This document shows positions 44,691-55,110 of a DNA stretch of 64,000 nucleotides, in pieces. This stretch comes from Anaerococcus marasmi. GTDB taxonomy: Bacteria > Bacillota > Clostridia > Tissierellales > Peptoniphilaceae. Numbering within the stretch: the stretch's first letter is position 1; every line of letters begins with the position of its first letter. The position numbers and the translations under genes are program-made. Below the pieces are notes generated by a model that was given only the letters and a program-made list of their open reading frames with translations, did no database searches and was not told the DNA's origin. The DNA lies in contig NZ_OLMF01000004.1 in NCBI RefSeq assembly GCF_900290195.1, positions 1,167,501-1,231,500 on the forward strand. The letters run 5' to 3'.

Positions 44691-44767
44691 TGGCGACCTG
44701 GATGAGATTCGAACTCACGACCTCCGCCGTGACAGGGCGGCATTCTAACCAGCTGAACTACCAGGCC
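44691..44767 (-). tRNA. tRNA-Asp (GTC)
   Basis: 77 nt with CCA. Acceptor GGCCTGG/CCAGGTC with one G-U pair, anticodon loop CTGTCAC. The 111-bp gap upstream (44768-44878) holds short hairpins such as ACGCC/GGCGT and GTGGTGTC/GACATCAC. Confidence 0.95.
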
Positions 44768-44878
44768 ATAAACACGCCTCTCCGGCGTATAGAGGAGCCT
44801 CCACGGAGTGGTGTCAAATACGACATCACTTCAAACGAAGATTTTCCTAAAATGATAATTTATGAATAAATTATCTTC

Positions 44879-44954
44879 TGGTGGAAGTAACAGGGCTCGA
44901 ACCTGTGACCCCCTGCTTGTAAGGCAGATGCTCTCCCAACTGAGCTATACTTCC
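44879..44954 (-). tRNA. tRNA-Val (TAC)
   Basis: 76 nt with CCA. Acceptor GGAAGTA/TACTTCC, anticodon loop CTTACAA. Confidence 0.95.
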
Positions 44955-44961
44955 AAATTGT

Positions 44962-45095
44962 GACCCTACCAAGATTCGTAACTCAGTCAGCTGTGCTGTT
45001 TCAAATCGTTAGATTTGAAATCTTTGAGACGAACGTTAGTGAGTCCAAAGAACTTACCGCCGTGCACACGGTGGTATCCTCTGATACGAAGATGT
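44962..45095 (-). pseudogene. 3' half of tRNA-Glu interrupted by GTTA-loop hairpin element
   Basis: GTGACCCTACCAAGATTCG (from 44962) copies the 3' end of tRNA-Glu. After the T arm comes the hairpin TTTCAAATC-GTTA-GATTTGAAA (45000-45021), a CTTTG/CAAAG hairpin (to about 45051), then ACCGCCGTG-CA-CACGGTGGT, which repeats the tRNA-Glu anticodon stem in inverted form. Same arrangement as the tRNA-Met units 1 and 3. Confidence 0.7.
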
Positions 45096-45124
45096 TCTTT
45101 ATATAACCTAACTAGGTTAATTAT

Positions 45125-45198
45125 GGTGACCCTACCGAGATTCGAACTCGGGATACCACCGTGAAAGGGTGGTGTCTTAACCGCTTGACCATAGGGCC
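45125..45198 (-). tRNA. tRNA-Glu (TTC)
   Basis: 74 nt; the CCA is encoded. Acceptor GGCCCTA/TAGGGTC, anticodon loop CTTTCAC. Flanked on the left by a 3'-half copy and on the right by a 5'-half copy of itself. Confidence 0.95.
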
Positions 45199-45262
45199 TT
45201 ATATATAATAATCGTTATATTAAATTTATCTTATAATATTGAAGCTTCGCTTCAAGTGTCTT

Positions 45263-45348
45263 TGTCGTCTACATAACGAAATCAAAGATTTCTATTTCGC
45301 GACATTTGACCTACCATCGATTTGTTTCACAAATCGGGTTAGGATCAA
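45263..45348 (+). repeat. Two-hairpin element, copy near tRNA-Glu
   Basis: Hairpin A: TGTCG/CGACA with inner GAAATC/GATTTC (45263-45304). Hairpin B: TTGACCTA/TTAGGATCAA with inner CGATTTG/CAAATCG (45306-45348). Same plan and orientation as the 49304 copy; the 47855 copy is inverted. Confidence 0.8.
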
Positions 45349-45369
45349 GAACCGCTTGACCATAGGGCC
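45347..45369 (-). pseudogene. 5' half of tRNA-Glu next to the two-hairpin element
   Basis: AACCGCTTGACCATAGGGCC repeats the tRNA-Glu 5' half exactly (acceptor strand plus D arm). It breaks off at the anticodon stem, where the two-hairpin element begins. Confidence 0.78.
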
Positions 45370-45410
45370 ATAAATGTTATGAACTATTATTCACTTAAAT
45401 ATAATTTAAA

Positions 45411-45487
<77 letters not shown>

Positions 45488-45510
45488 ATAATTGTAGAGT
45501 AGTGGTATAA

Positions 45511-45599
45511 TGGTGCCGAGAATCGGAATCGAACCGATACGGTGTTTGACCACCGCAGGATTTTAAGTCCTGTGCGTCTGCCAGTTCCGCCACCCCGGC
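45511..45599 (-). tRNA. tRNA-Leu (TAA)
   Basis: 89 nt with CCA and a long variable arm. Acceptor GCCGGGG/TCTCGGC with G-U pairs, anticodon loop CTTAAAA. Confidence 0.95.
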
Positions 45600-45610
45600 G
45601 CATCAATAAT

Positions 45611-45685
45611 TGGCGCTCAGGGTGGGACTCGAACCCACAACCTACCGGTTAACAGCCGGGTGCTCCACCATTGAGCTACCTAAGC
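45611..45685 (-). tRNA. tRNA-Asn (GTT)
   Basis: 75 nt with CCA. Acceptor GCTTAGG/CCTGAGC, anticodon loop CTGTTAA, discriminator G. First tRNA after the 5S genes. Confidence 0.95.
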
Positions 45686-45688
45686 ATC

Positions 45689-45728
45689 GCAGTGATTTAA
45701 TTATAACATCAATTTTAATCACTGTCAA
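45689..45728 (-). promoter_or_regulatory. Consensus promoter of the tRNA array, flanked by an inverted repeat
   Basis: TTGACA (45723-45728), a 17-bp spacer and TATAAT (45700-45705), read leftwards. CAGTGATT (45690-45697) and AATCACTG (45717-45724) form an 8-bp inverted repeat that brackets the -10 box and touches the -35. It lets the tRNAs be made independently of the rRNA operon. Confidence 0.8.
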
Positions 45729-45759
45729 CATTTTTATCTAACTTGCTTAGATATTTGTT

Positions 45760-45873
45760 TAGCTACTTCCTAGTCTCCCGGGAGGTTTCCCTCCGAGTAC
45801 CATCGGCGTTATGAGGCTTAACTTCTGTGTTCGGTATGGGAACAGGTGTATCCCTCATGCTATCGTAACTATA
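45760..45873 (-). rRNA. 5S rRNA, second copy
   Basis: About 114 nt. Terminal stem TAGTTAC/GTAGCTA; CACCTGTTCCCATACCGAAC and GATGGTACTCGGAGGG are standard 5S segments. It differs from the other copy at paired positions only in compensating ways. Confidence 0.93.
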
Positions 45874-45939
45874 CTATAGGTTAACAATCTTTCACAAGCC
45901 TCCCCCTTCTAAGGGAGACTCACTTATAGATTTTTTGTT

Positions 45940-46053
45940 TAGCGGCTTCCTAGTCTCCCGGGAGGTTTCCCTCCGAGTACCATCGGCGTTGTTAGGCTTA
46001 ACTTCTGTGTTCGGTATGGGAACAGGTGTATCCCTAGCGCTATCGCCACTATA
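45940..46053 (-). rRNA. 5S rRNA, first copy
   Basis: About 114 nt. Terminal stem TAGTGGC/GCCGCTA; otherwise nearly identical to the copy at 45760. Lies 34 bp from the 23S processing stem; the two 5S genes are 66 bp apart. Confidence 0.94.
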
Positions 46054-46292
46054 CTTTTTGAACCTTCTAAATAGCAATAAATATTTCCAGTCAAGAGTAA
46101 AAGTATTAGTATCCATTAGCTTAATACATTACTGCACTTACACCCTGGACCTATCAAAGGTATTTTCTTTACCTACTCTGAGAAATCTTATCTTGAGGCC
46201 TGCTTCGTACTTAGATGCTTTCAGTACTTATCAATTCCACACGTAGCTACCCAGCTATGCTCCTGGCGGAACAACTGGTACACCAGAGGTGT

Positions 46293-46325
<33 letters not shown>

Positions 46326-46350
46326 CCTCTCAAATTTCTTACGCCCACGC

Positions 46351-46400
<50 letters not shown>

Positions 46401-46401
46401 T

Positions 46402-46435
<34 letters not shown>

Positions 46436-46453
46436 ACTTCAGCCCCAGGATGA

Positions 46454-46494
<41 letters not shown>

Positions 46495-46495
46495 G

Positions 46496-46548
<53 letters not shown>

Positions 46549-46996
46549 GATGGCCCTTCCATGCGGTGCCACCGGATCACTAAGTCCGTATTTCTACTCT
46601 GCGCAACTTGTAGGTTTTGCAGTTAAGCTCGCTTCTGCCTTTGTACTCTGCGAATGGTTTCCGTCCATTCTGAGCGAACCTTTGAACGCCTCCGTTACTT
46701 TTTGGGAGGCGACCGCCCCAGTCAAACTGCCCAACTGACAATGTCCGATGCCCTGATTCAAGGGTCATCGTTAGAACTTTAATATTAGAGGGTTGGTATC
46801 CCAAGGGTGACTCCACATACACTGGCGTGCGTGTTTCTAAGTCTCCCAACTATCCTGTACGTCTAATCTCAAAGTCCAATATCAGCCTACAGTAAAGCTC
46901 CACGGGGTCTTTCCGTCCTAGCGTGGGTAAGTCGCATCTTCACGACTACTACAATTTCACCGGATCCTTTGTTGAGACAGTGCCCAAATCGTTACA

Positions 46997-47083
<87 letters not shown>

Positions 47084-47762
47084 GTTCTAGCCTTCGCATT
47101 CGCTAAGCCTTCCCCTTAACCTTCCAGCACCGGGCAGGTGTCAGCTCCTATACTTCATCTTTCGATTTTGCAGAAACTTGTGTTTTTGGTAAACAGTCGC
47201 TTGGGCCTGGTTTCTGTGGCCAGATCGCTCTGGCTCCCCTTCTCCCGAAGTTACGGGGACATTTTGCCGAGTTCCTTAACAAAGGTTCTTCCGCGCGTCT
47301 TGGTATTCTCTACCTCCCTACCTGTGTCGGTTTTGGTACGGGCGCTTTGGTCTTGATAGTGACTTTTCTTGGCAATTTGAAATCAGCTACTTCTCTACTT
47401 GTGTTTTCGATACCTATCAAAGCTTGGCCGTTTGTCATGCGGATTTGCCTACATGACAGCCTTACTTTTTAGACTAGCATCCATCAGCTAGCTTAGCTTA
47501 TCCTCTTGCGTCATCACTTCTCTATAGCGACTTTAAGCGGTACAGGAATTTAAACCTGTTATCCATCGGCTACGCCTTTCGGCCTCGCCTTAGGTCCCGA
47601 CTTACCCTGAGGGGACGAGCCTTGCTCAGGAATCCTTAGGGTTTCGACGGGGATGATTCTCACATCCCTTCTCGCTACTCATGCCAGCATTCTCTCTTGT
47701 ATGCGCTCCACACGTGCTTTCGCTTATGCTTCTTCGCCCATACAATGCTCCTCTACCACTGG

Positions 47763-48064
47763 TAGAGAAATTAAATCTAGACATAAAGATGTTTGGTTAG
47801 TGAATACTTACCAGGTTCATACTATTGTATGACTGTTATTCGGTGATAATTTCATGACCTAACTCCAAAACTTGTTTTGGTTAGTAGGTCAGACGTCGCA
47901 ACGTTTCAAATCTTTGATTTGTCATGTTGCCGACGATAGTAATTTACAACTTACCTTTTTACGTAATTTGATTTGTTACTCGTTATTATCTTGATTGTTT
48001 AAATATTTCCTAGTTAAGTTTTCTTTTACCTTTTCTCTTTTTGTGATAGATTTAAATTCTCTAC
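47763..48064 (-). other. Intervening sequence (IVS) in helix 45 of 23S rRNA
   Basis: GTAGAGAAATTAAATCT (47762-47778) is nearly complementary to AGATTTAAATTCTCTAC (48048-48064), extending the helix tip; about 270 bp of unrelated, AT-rich sequence lies between. The flanking rRNA (CTCCTCTACCACT on one side, TTAGCCCCGTTCATTTTCGG on the other) is the helix 45 neighbourhood. Such inserts are usually cut out by RNase III without religation, giving a split 23S. It carries an inverted two-hairpin element. Confidence 0.8.
47855..47935 (-). repeat. Two-hairpin element, copy inside the 23S intervening sequence
   Basis: Opposite orientation to the other two. Hairpin B is TGACCTA/TAGGTCA with CCAAAAC/GTTTTGG (47855-47891). 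Hairpin A is CGTCG/CGACG with CAAATC/GATTTG (47894-47935). TGACCT, GACGTC and GTCGGC-type junctions are shared with the copies at 49304 and 45263. Confidence 0.8.
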
Positions 48065-48740
48065 CAATCCGAAGCTTCGGTACTGGATTTTAGCCCCGTT
48101 CATTTTCGGCGCAAACCCACTTGACCAGTGAGCTATTACGCATTCTTTAAATGCATGGCTGCTTCTAAGCCAACGTCCTGGTTGTCTTAGTAGGTTCACA
48201 TCCTTTTCCACTTAATCCAGATTTTGGGACCTTAGCTGTCGGTCTGGGCTGTTTCCCTTTCGACTTAGAAGCTTATCCCTCTAAGTCTGACTCCTTGATC
48301 TGATTTTTTGGCATTCGGAGTTTGATAGGTTTTGGTACGGTAAGCCGCCCTAGACCATTCAGTGCTCTACCTCCTTAAATCTTAATCAAAGGCTAGCCCT
48401 AAAGCTATTTCGAGGAGAACCAGCTATATCCGAGTTCGTTTGGTTTTTCGCCCCTATCCACAGTTCATCCGATACGTTTTAAACCGTACCCGGTTCGAGC
48501 CTCCAGTGAATTTTACTTCACCTTCACTCTGACCATGGATAGATCACCCGGTTTCGGGTCTATTGCAACAAACTAATCGCCCTATTAAGACTCGCTTTCG
48601 CTTTGGCTTCATCTCTTAAAGATTTAACCTTGCTTATTACAATAACTCGCTGGCCCATTCTACAAAAGGTACGACATCAGGCTGTTGCCCTCTGTCTGCT
48701 TGTAGGCACTAGGTTTCAGGTTCTGTTTCACTCCCCTTTC

Positions 48741-48786
<46 letters not shown>

Positions 48787-49303
48787 ACATGTTAGTATTT
48801 AGCCTTAGGGGATGGTCCCCCTATCTTCACAACGGATTCCTCGTGTCCGGTGCTACTTTCCTCCCTGGTTTATTTAGTTTTCATCTACAAGACTTTCACT
48901 TTCTTTGGTTCATCTTCCCAGATGATTCGACTAACTAGATATTCCTCAATGGATTAGGCTCTTTTCTTTTCGCTCGCCGCTACTTGGAAAATCGAGTTTT
49001 CTTTCTTTTCCTCCTGTTACTTAGATGTTTCAGTTCACAGGGTCTTGCTTTACTAAGCTATGTATTCACTTAGTAATGACTGTGTCTTCCACAGCCGGGT
49101 TTCCCCATTCGGAGACCTAGGGGTCAGTGCTTGTTGTGAGCTTGCCCTAGTTTTCGTTCACTTACGTCCTTCTTCGCCTTCATGTGCCAAGGCATCCACC
49201 TTGCGCCCTTTCTTTCTTGACTGGAAATATTTTTTGCTATTTAGTTTTATCTTAGCTATTGCTAAGTGGTTCAGTTTCTAATGACTCTATCTTTTGCCAA
49301 ACT

Positions 49304-49395
49304 CGTCGGCTTGCTGACAAAGTTTCTTCGAAACTTTGAAACGCCGCGACGTCTGACCTTCCATCAATTTTGCTTCGCAAAATTGGGATAGGTCA
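49304..49395 (+). repeat. Two-hairpin element, copy in the 16S-23S spacer
   Basis: Hairpin A: CGTCGGC/GCCGCGACG with ACAAAGTTTC/GAAACTTTG (49304-49351). Hairpin B: TGACCT/AGGTCA with CAATTTTGC/GCAAAATTG (49354-49395). It lies between tRNA-Ala and the 23S processing stem. Confidence 0.82.
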
Positions 49396-49398
49396 TTA

Positions 49399-49474
49399 TG
49401 GTGGAGATAAAGAGATTCGAACTCTTGACCCCCTGCGTGCAAGGCAGGTGCTCTCCCAGCTGAGCTATATCCCC
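49399..49474 (-). tRNA. tRNA-Ala (TGC)
   Basis: 76 nt with CCA in the 16S-23S spacer, the usual place. Acceptor GGGGATA/TATCTCC with a G-U pair, anticodon loop CTTGCAC. Confidence 0.96.
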
Positions 49475-49582
49475 ATGTTTTATATTGTTTTTAATTTAAA
49501 TTTTCTTAGATACCTTAATATTTTAATATCAACGATCTTTATATTCTTTTCCGTGTGAGAAGTCAACGTGTCGACTTCTCAT

Positions 49583-51110
<1,528 letters not shown>

Positions 51111-51345
51111 AATAATATGAGCCGTTTTTATTCTGGCTTATTCATTTACATCTGACTTATATCAAATGCGTGATTTAAATTTTGTCCTTATCTCTTATAT
51201 ATAAGGATAAGAATCATTGTTATATAAAGAAATTAACTAAAGGTTTTAGTTGTTTTCGTTTATATCTTATATAACTAAAAGTTATATAGATCGTTGATAT
51301 TATTTTTTAAGGTTCATGTCATTCGCTTACCGCGTTGACTCTTAT

Positions 51346-51374
51346 ATAGTACCACGGTCATTTTCTTTTGTCAA
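51346..51374 (-). promoter_or_regulatory. rRNA operon promoter P2
   Basis: TTGACA (51369-51374), a 17-bp spacer and TACTAT (51346-51351), read leftwards. About 230 bp of leader separates it from the 16S 5' end; this leader (51111-51345) holds AT-rich hairpins of the processing and antitermination type but no gene. Confidence 0.8.
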
Positions 51375-51440
51375 GCTTTTTTTGAATTTTTTTATTTAAT
51401 TCAGCTTTTCTCGCTTGCCATCTCCCGAATGACAATTAAT

Positions 51441-51469
51441 ATAATACACTCTTATTTTTCTTTTGTCAA
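51441..51469 (-). promoter_or_regulatory. rRNA operon promoter P1
   Basis: TTGACA (51464-51469), a 17-bp spacer and TATTAT (51441-51446), 95 bp upstream of P2. Both promoters share TTGACAAAAGAAAA, suggesting duplication. Confidence 0.8.
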
Positions 51470-51481
51470 TTTTTTTATTAA

Positions 51482-51515
51482 AAAAATCGCCGATTCTTTT
51501 TAAACGGCGATTTTT
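51482..51515 (-). terminator. Terminator of the GDSL-MscS-DUF951 transcript
   Basis: AAAATCGCCG and CGGCGATTTT pair across a 13-base loop, with T-rich flanks. It separates the upstream operon from the rRNA promoters. Confidence 0.85.
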
Positions 51516-51517
51516 AC

Positions 51518-51745
51518 TTATTCTTCATCAGGATTGTAGTTGACTATGGCTACCATCTTTCCATCTTTATCTTTTATTTTTCTTATTTTTTTGTCGAAGT
51601 CTAATCTTTTCATCCATATATTTTTATCACAACCTAGACATTTCAGTTTTATATCTGCTCCCATTCTTTGGATTTGCCATAAGTTTTCTCCGCATGGATG
51701 ACCTTTCTTTAGACTTACAATATCATCTACTTTATATTTCTTCAT
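51518..51745 (-). CDS. DUF951 family small protein
   Basis: A 75-residue protein; ATG 51745 was preferred because GGAG lies 10 nt upstream. It is a DUF951 (YyzM-like) protein: KVDDIVSLKKGHPCG, then IQRMGADIKLKCLGCDKNIWMKRLDF. Cys residues in HPCG and CLGC suggest a small zinc site. Function unknown; found next to mscS and ychF-type genes in many Firmicutes. Its start lies inside the end of mscS. Confidence 0.88.
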   Translation of the reverse strand: MKKYKVDDIVSLKKGHPCGENLWQIQRMGADIKLKCLGCDKNIWMKRLDFDKKIRKIKDKDGKMVAIVNYNPDEE

Positions 51746-52583
51746 TTTCTTCATACTCCACTAGGGCGCTTTTTATTTTTCTTTTTTCCATTTCATATTT
51801 TATCATCTCGCGAGCCTGTCTTCCTATTTGCCATTGCTCACCAACTTTTACTGTCGCAGTAATTCTCACCTTATAAGAGAAGGCTTCTAGAGAATTTATT
51901 TCAAATATTTTAAACCTCTCTATAAATAAGCCCTTATTCTCTTCTTTGTCTAAGAGCTTCTTGCTGATATCGTCAACCATGTCTTTTATTTCATCTAAAG
52001 GCGTATCATATGATACTGAAAATGTCGTATCAGCAATCATTTCTCCTCTGTTGAAGTTTTGGACACTGGTTATTTGTGAGTTTGGTATTATGTGAAGTGA
52101 GCCATTAAAATCTCTTACTTTTGTTACTCTAAAGTCTAAGTCTTCAACTTCTCCTTCTATACCTGCTACCTTTACCCATTCTCCAACTCTTATTTTATCA
52201 TCTACTATTATTAGGATTCCTTTTATGAAATCTGCAATGACAGTTTGAGTTCCTAAAGCTAGCGCCACACCTCCAACTCCAGCTGTAGCTATTAGGGTTG
52301 AGGTATTTATTCCAAAAACATCTAGTATTAGGGTTATTGCTATAAATATTACCACTACTCTAATAACAGAATATATTGCACTAGATATGGTGTTTACCTT
52401 GTTCTGGTTAAGAGATGATTTTTGCACAGCTTTTCCTTCTAGCAATTTATTAATTAACCTTTTGAGGATATTTAATATTAGTTTGCTAACAATAAGGATT
52501 ATAACTATAGCTACGAGAGCGAATATTATCTTGTTTTTCATCAAATCTCTTACAACTTGTGTATCTTCTATTTGATCAATCAT
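51732..52583 (-). CDS. mscS: Small-conductance mechanosensitive channel, MscS family
   Basis: A 283-residue channel. Three membrane helices; the pore helix is VGGVALALGTQTVIADFIKGI (about 105-125) with the Gly/Ala pattern of TM3, followed by the beta domain (VGEWVKVAGIEGEVEDLDFR) and a C-terminal alpha/beta domain. It opens on membrane tension to release solutes in hypo-osmotic shock. RBS AAGGATAG, overlapping the GDSL gene end by 8 nt. Confidence 0.93.
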   Translation of the reverse strand: MIDQIEDTQVVRDLMKNKIIFALVAIVIILIVSKLILNILKRLINKLLEGKAVQKSSLNQNKVNTISSAIYSVIRVVVIFIAITLILDVFGINTSTLIATAGVGGVALALGTQTVIADFIKGILIIVDDKIRVGEWVKVAGIEGEVEDLDFRVTKVRDFNGSLHIIPNSQITSVQNFNRGEMIADTTFSVSYDTPLDEIKDMVDDISKKLLDKEENKGLFIERFKIFEINSLEAFSYKVRITATVKVGEQWQIGRQAREMIKYEMEKRKIKSALVEYEENEEI

Positions 52584-53097
52584 TTACTATCCTTAATATT
52601 TCTTTCGTTAATTTTTCATGAAAATCACTAGCTAGATGTATGCCATCAATGAATCTTCCTTCGATCTTCCTTGAATCTATCATATAAGTATCCTTCCTAT
52701 ATGATAAGTCTTCTTTGAAAATCTCATAGAATAAATCTATTTTGTCGTTAGTCATTTTATAGGCTGGAAATATGCTTTCCTCTTCGACATAACTAGGGAT
52801 TATCAGAATTTTTTTTGAAACATCCGACATTTCTAGTATACTTTTAAGATTTTCATAGGCAAATTGAGCAGATATTCCATTCAAAAAGTCATTCGTCCCA
52901 CCAAACACTACTAGGACATCTTCTCTTTCTTCTGCCTCAAACCTCTTGTATCTTTCTAGCATTTCCTCCGTTGTCGATCCATTAACACCTAGGTTTCTAA
53001 CGAGAAAGCCCGCCTTCTCGAGAAAGCGGGTGTAGTTTTTATCTTCTACAAGATAGCCTTGGGTGAATGAATCTCCTAAGCAAATTATCTTTGTCAT
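52576..53097 (-). CDS. SGNH/GDSL-family hydrolase
   Basis: A 173-residue protein. Block I GDSFTQG (Ser10), block III GGTNDF, block V DGIHLASDFH (Asp and His). It is a cytoplasmic lipase/esterase-like enzyme without a signal peptide; substrate unknown. Its start overlaps the branching enzyme stop (ATGA). Confidence 0.88.
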   Translation of the reverse strand: MTKIICLGDSFTQGYLVEDKNYTRFLEKAGFLVRNLGVNGSTTEEMLERYKRFEAEEREDVLVVFGGTNDFLNGISAQFAYENLKSILEMSDVSKKILIIPSYVEEESIFPAYKMTNDKIDLFYEIFKEDLSYRKDTYMIDSRKIEGRFIDGIHLASDFHEKLTKEILRIVND

Positions 53098-55082
53098 ATC
53101 TTCTTTAAGGCAAGACCTGTCCTAGATGGGATGTAGATCTTTATACCGTCATAGTCTGTTCCAGAAAGCTTTTCTGTCTGATAAGTAAATTCGTGACTTA
53201 TCCTATCAAATCCCCCAAATCTTCCTTCATCAGTATCCATTAGGACTTTGAATTCTCCTATATCATGGATTGGCAATTGGAAGGATTCATATGAGTTTTC
53301 TGGGTGGAAGTTAAAGATATATACTATATCCTTGTTTCTAAATGCTATGATTTTTCTGTCATTATCTATCCACAGTCTGTATGTTTCGCCCGCTAGTTGA
53401 TCATTTTCCTTAGAAAATTCTATCATGGCATTGTCGAAATTATTTAGGAATTGATATTTTAGGTCTTTAGAGTCAGCCAAGGACCATTGGCGTCTAGCGT
53501 AATGATAGGAATAGCCGTTTCCTTCTCGCGGAAAGTCAATCCATTCAGGATGGCCGAATTCGTTACCCATAAAGTTGAGGTAGGCATCAGCTCCCATGGA
53601 TATCGTGATCCATCTTATCATCTTGTGAAGAGCGATTGCCCTATCGATGATCATATTATGGTCGTCTTTTCTCATATTCCAATACATTTCTTGATCAGCT
53701 AGTCTAAATATTGTAGTTTTTGATCCTACTAGGGCCTGGTCATGGCTTTCTACGTAGGACACCCTCTTTTCTTCTGGTCTGTGAGTTGATAGTTCATACC
53801 ACATCTTAGATAGGTCCCAATCTTCATCTCGTTTTTCTAGGGACTTCTCCCAGAAATCTGGCATTCCCATAGCAAGCCTATAGTCAAAGCCAATTCCACC
53901 GTATTCTATTGGAAGACACATTCCTGGCATGCCGCTCATATCTTCTGCTATTGTTATAGCGTCCTTTTTGATTTCTCTTATAAGTTCGTTGGCAAGCTGC
54001 AAGTAGTTTAGGGCTTCTATGTCTGTATTCATGGAGAAGTATTTAGCATATGAGTCGAAGGCTTCTCCTCTTCCGTGGTCCTTGTAGATCATAGAAGTCA
54101 CTCCATCGAATCTAAATCCATCAAAGTGAAACTCTTCTAGCCAATATTTTATATTTGATAGGAGAAAATGGCAGACTCCTGGTTTTTTGTAATCGAATAA
54201 CTTAGAGTCCCAATCAGGGTGGTTTCCTTCACCTCCATCATGGAAGAACTGGTAGCTTGTTCCATCAAATTCATTGATGCCTTCGGCCGTATTCTTTACA
54301 GAATGTGAGTGAACCAAGTCCATAATCACATTGATTCCTTCCTTGTGGCAAGCATTTATGAGTGATTTTAATTCATCATTTTCTCCATACCAAGAGCTTG
54401 GTGCGAAGAAGTTTGATACTTGATAACCAAAAGACCCGTAATAAGGGTGCTCTGCTATAGCCATAAGTTGGATTGTGTTATATCCGTCCTTTTTTATTCT
54501 TGGAAGGACATTTTTCTCGAATTCCTTATAGGAAGAAACTTTACCGTCTTCTCCAGCCATTCCTATATGAGCTTCATATATCAAAAGATCATCTTTTTGG
54601 ATTTTGAAGTCATCATCTTCCCATTTGAATTTCTTCCTAGGATTTTGGATTAGGGCCGCATAGTCTAACTCGTCGTTTCTTTCAACCCTAGTAGCGTACA
54701 AAGGAACCCTATCTCTTATGGCCCCATTTGCATCTACCAGGACCTTGATTCTTGATTTGTGAGGGAGAGTCCTGATTCCCTTAATCTCTATCTCCCAATC
54801 TTCGTCATTTATTTTTGTAAGAGGATGGGAATGTCTGTCCCATCCGTTAAAGTCACCTATAAGGTAGAGCCCGTCTGCATTAGGAGCCCACTCCCTGTAT
54901 ATCCAGCCAGTTTTTGTCTTGTGAAAGCCGTAATAGTTATGTGCATTGGCAAATTCCGTGAGTCTTTTTCCATCTCCTAAAAGTTTTTCTTTTTGCCTTT
55001 CGTAAGATTCCATCCTCAAATTAATATCATTTTCATAATCTTTAAGCCAAGGATCTATATTTAATATTTCCCACTTTGCCAT
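53094..55082 (-). CDS. 1,4-alpha-glucan branching enzyme, eukaryote-like (GH13_8) type
   Basis: A 662-residue protein. It has a CBM48 domain (about 55-130: YREWAPNADGLYLIGDFNGW) and then a GH13 barrel: MDLVHSHSVKN, FRFDGVTSMIY (nucleophile Asp, about 323), ITIAEDMSGMPG (Glu, about 380) and VSYVESHDQ (about 444). FDYRLAMGMPDFW and MGNEFGHPEWIDFPREGNGYS are typical of the eukaryotic and Bacteroides-type branching enzymes rather than of GlgB from Bacillus. It forms alpha-1,6 branches in glycogen. No other glycogen gene is nearby. RBS AAGGAGTA. Confidence 0.92.
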   Translation of the reverse strand: MAKWEILNIDPWLKDYENDINLRMESYERQKEKLLGDGKRLTEFANAHNYYGFHKTKTGWIYREWAPNADGLYLIGDFNGWDRHSHPLTKINDEDWEIEIKGIRTLPHKSRIKVLVDANGAIRDRVPLYATRVERNDELDYAALIQNPRKKFKWEDDDFKIQKDDLLIYEAHIGMAGEDGKVSSYKEFEKNVLPRIKKDGYNTIQLMAIAEHPYYGSFGYQVSNFFAPSSWYGENDELKSLINACHKEGINVIMDLVHSHSVKNTAEGINEFDGTSYQFFHDGGEGNHPDWDSKLFDYKKPGVCHFLLSNIKYWLEEFHFDGFRFDGVTSMIYKDHGRGEAFDSYAKYFSMNTDIEALNYLQLANELIREIKKDAITIAEDMSGMPGMCLPIEYGGIGFDYRLAMGMPDFWEKSLEKRDEDWDLSKMWYELSTHRPEEKRVSYVESHDQALVGSKTTIFRLADQEMYWNMRKDDHNMIIDRAIALHKMIRWITISMGADAYLNFMGNEFGHPEWIDFPREGNGYSYHYARRQWSLADSKDLKYQFLNNFDNAMIEFSKENDQLAGETYRLWIDNDRKIIAFRNKDIVYIFNFHPENSYESFQLPIHDIGEFKVLMDTDEGRFGGFDRISHEFTYQTEKLSGTDYDGIKIYIPSRTGLALKKI

Positions 55083-55110
55083 AGCATACTCCTTACTTTC
55101 TTTTCTATAA

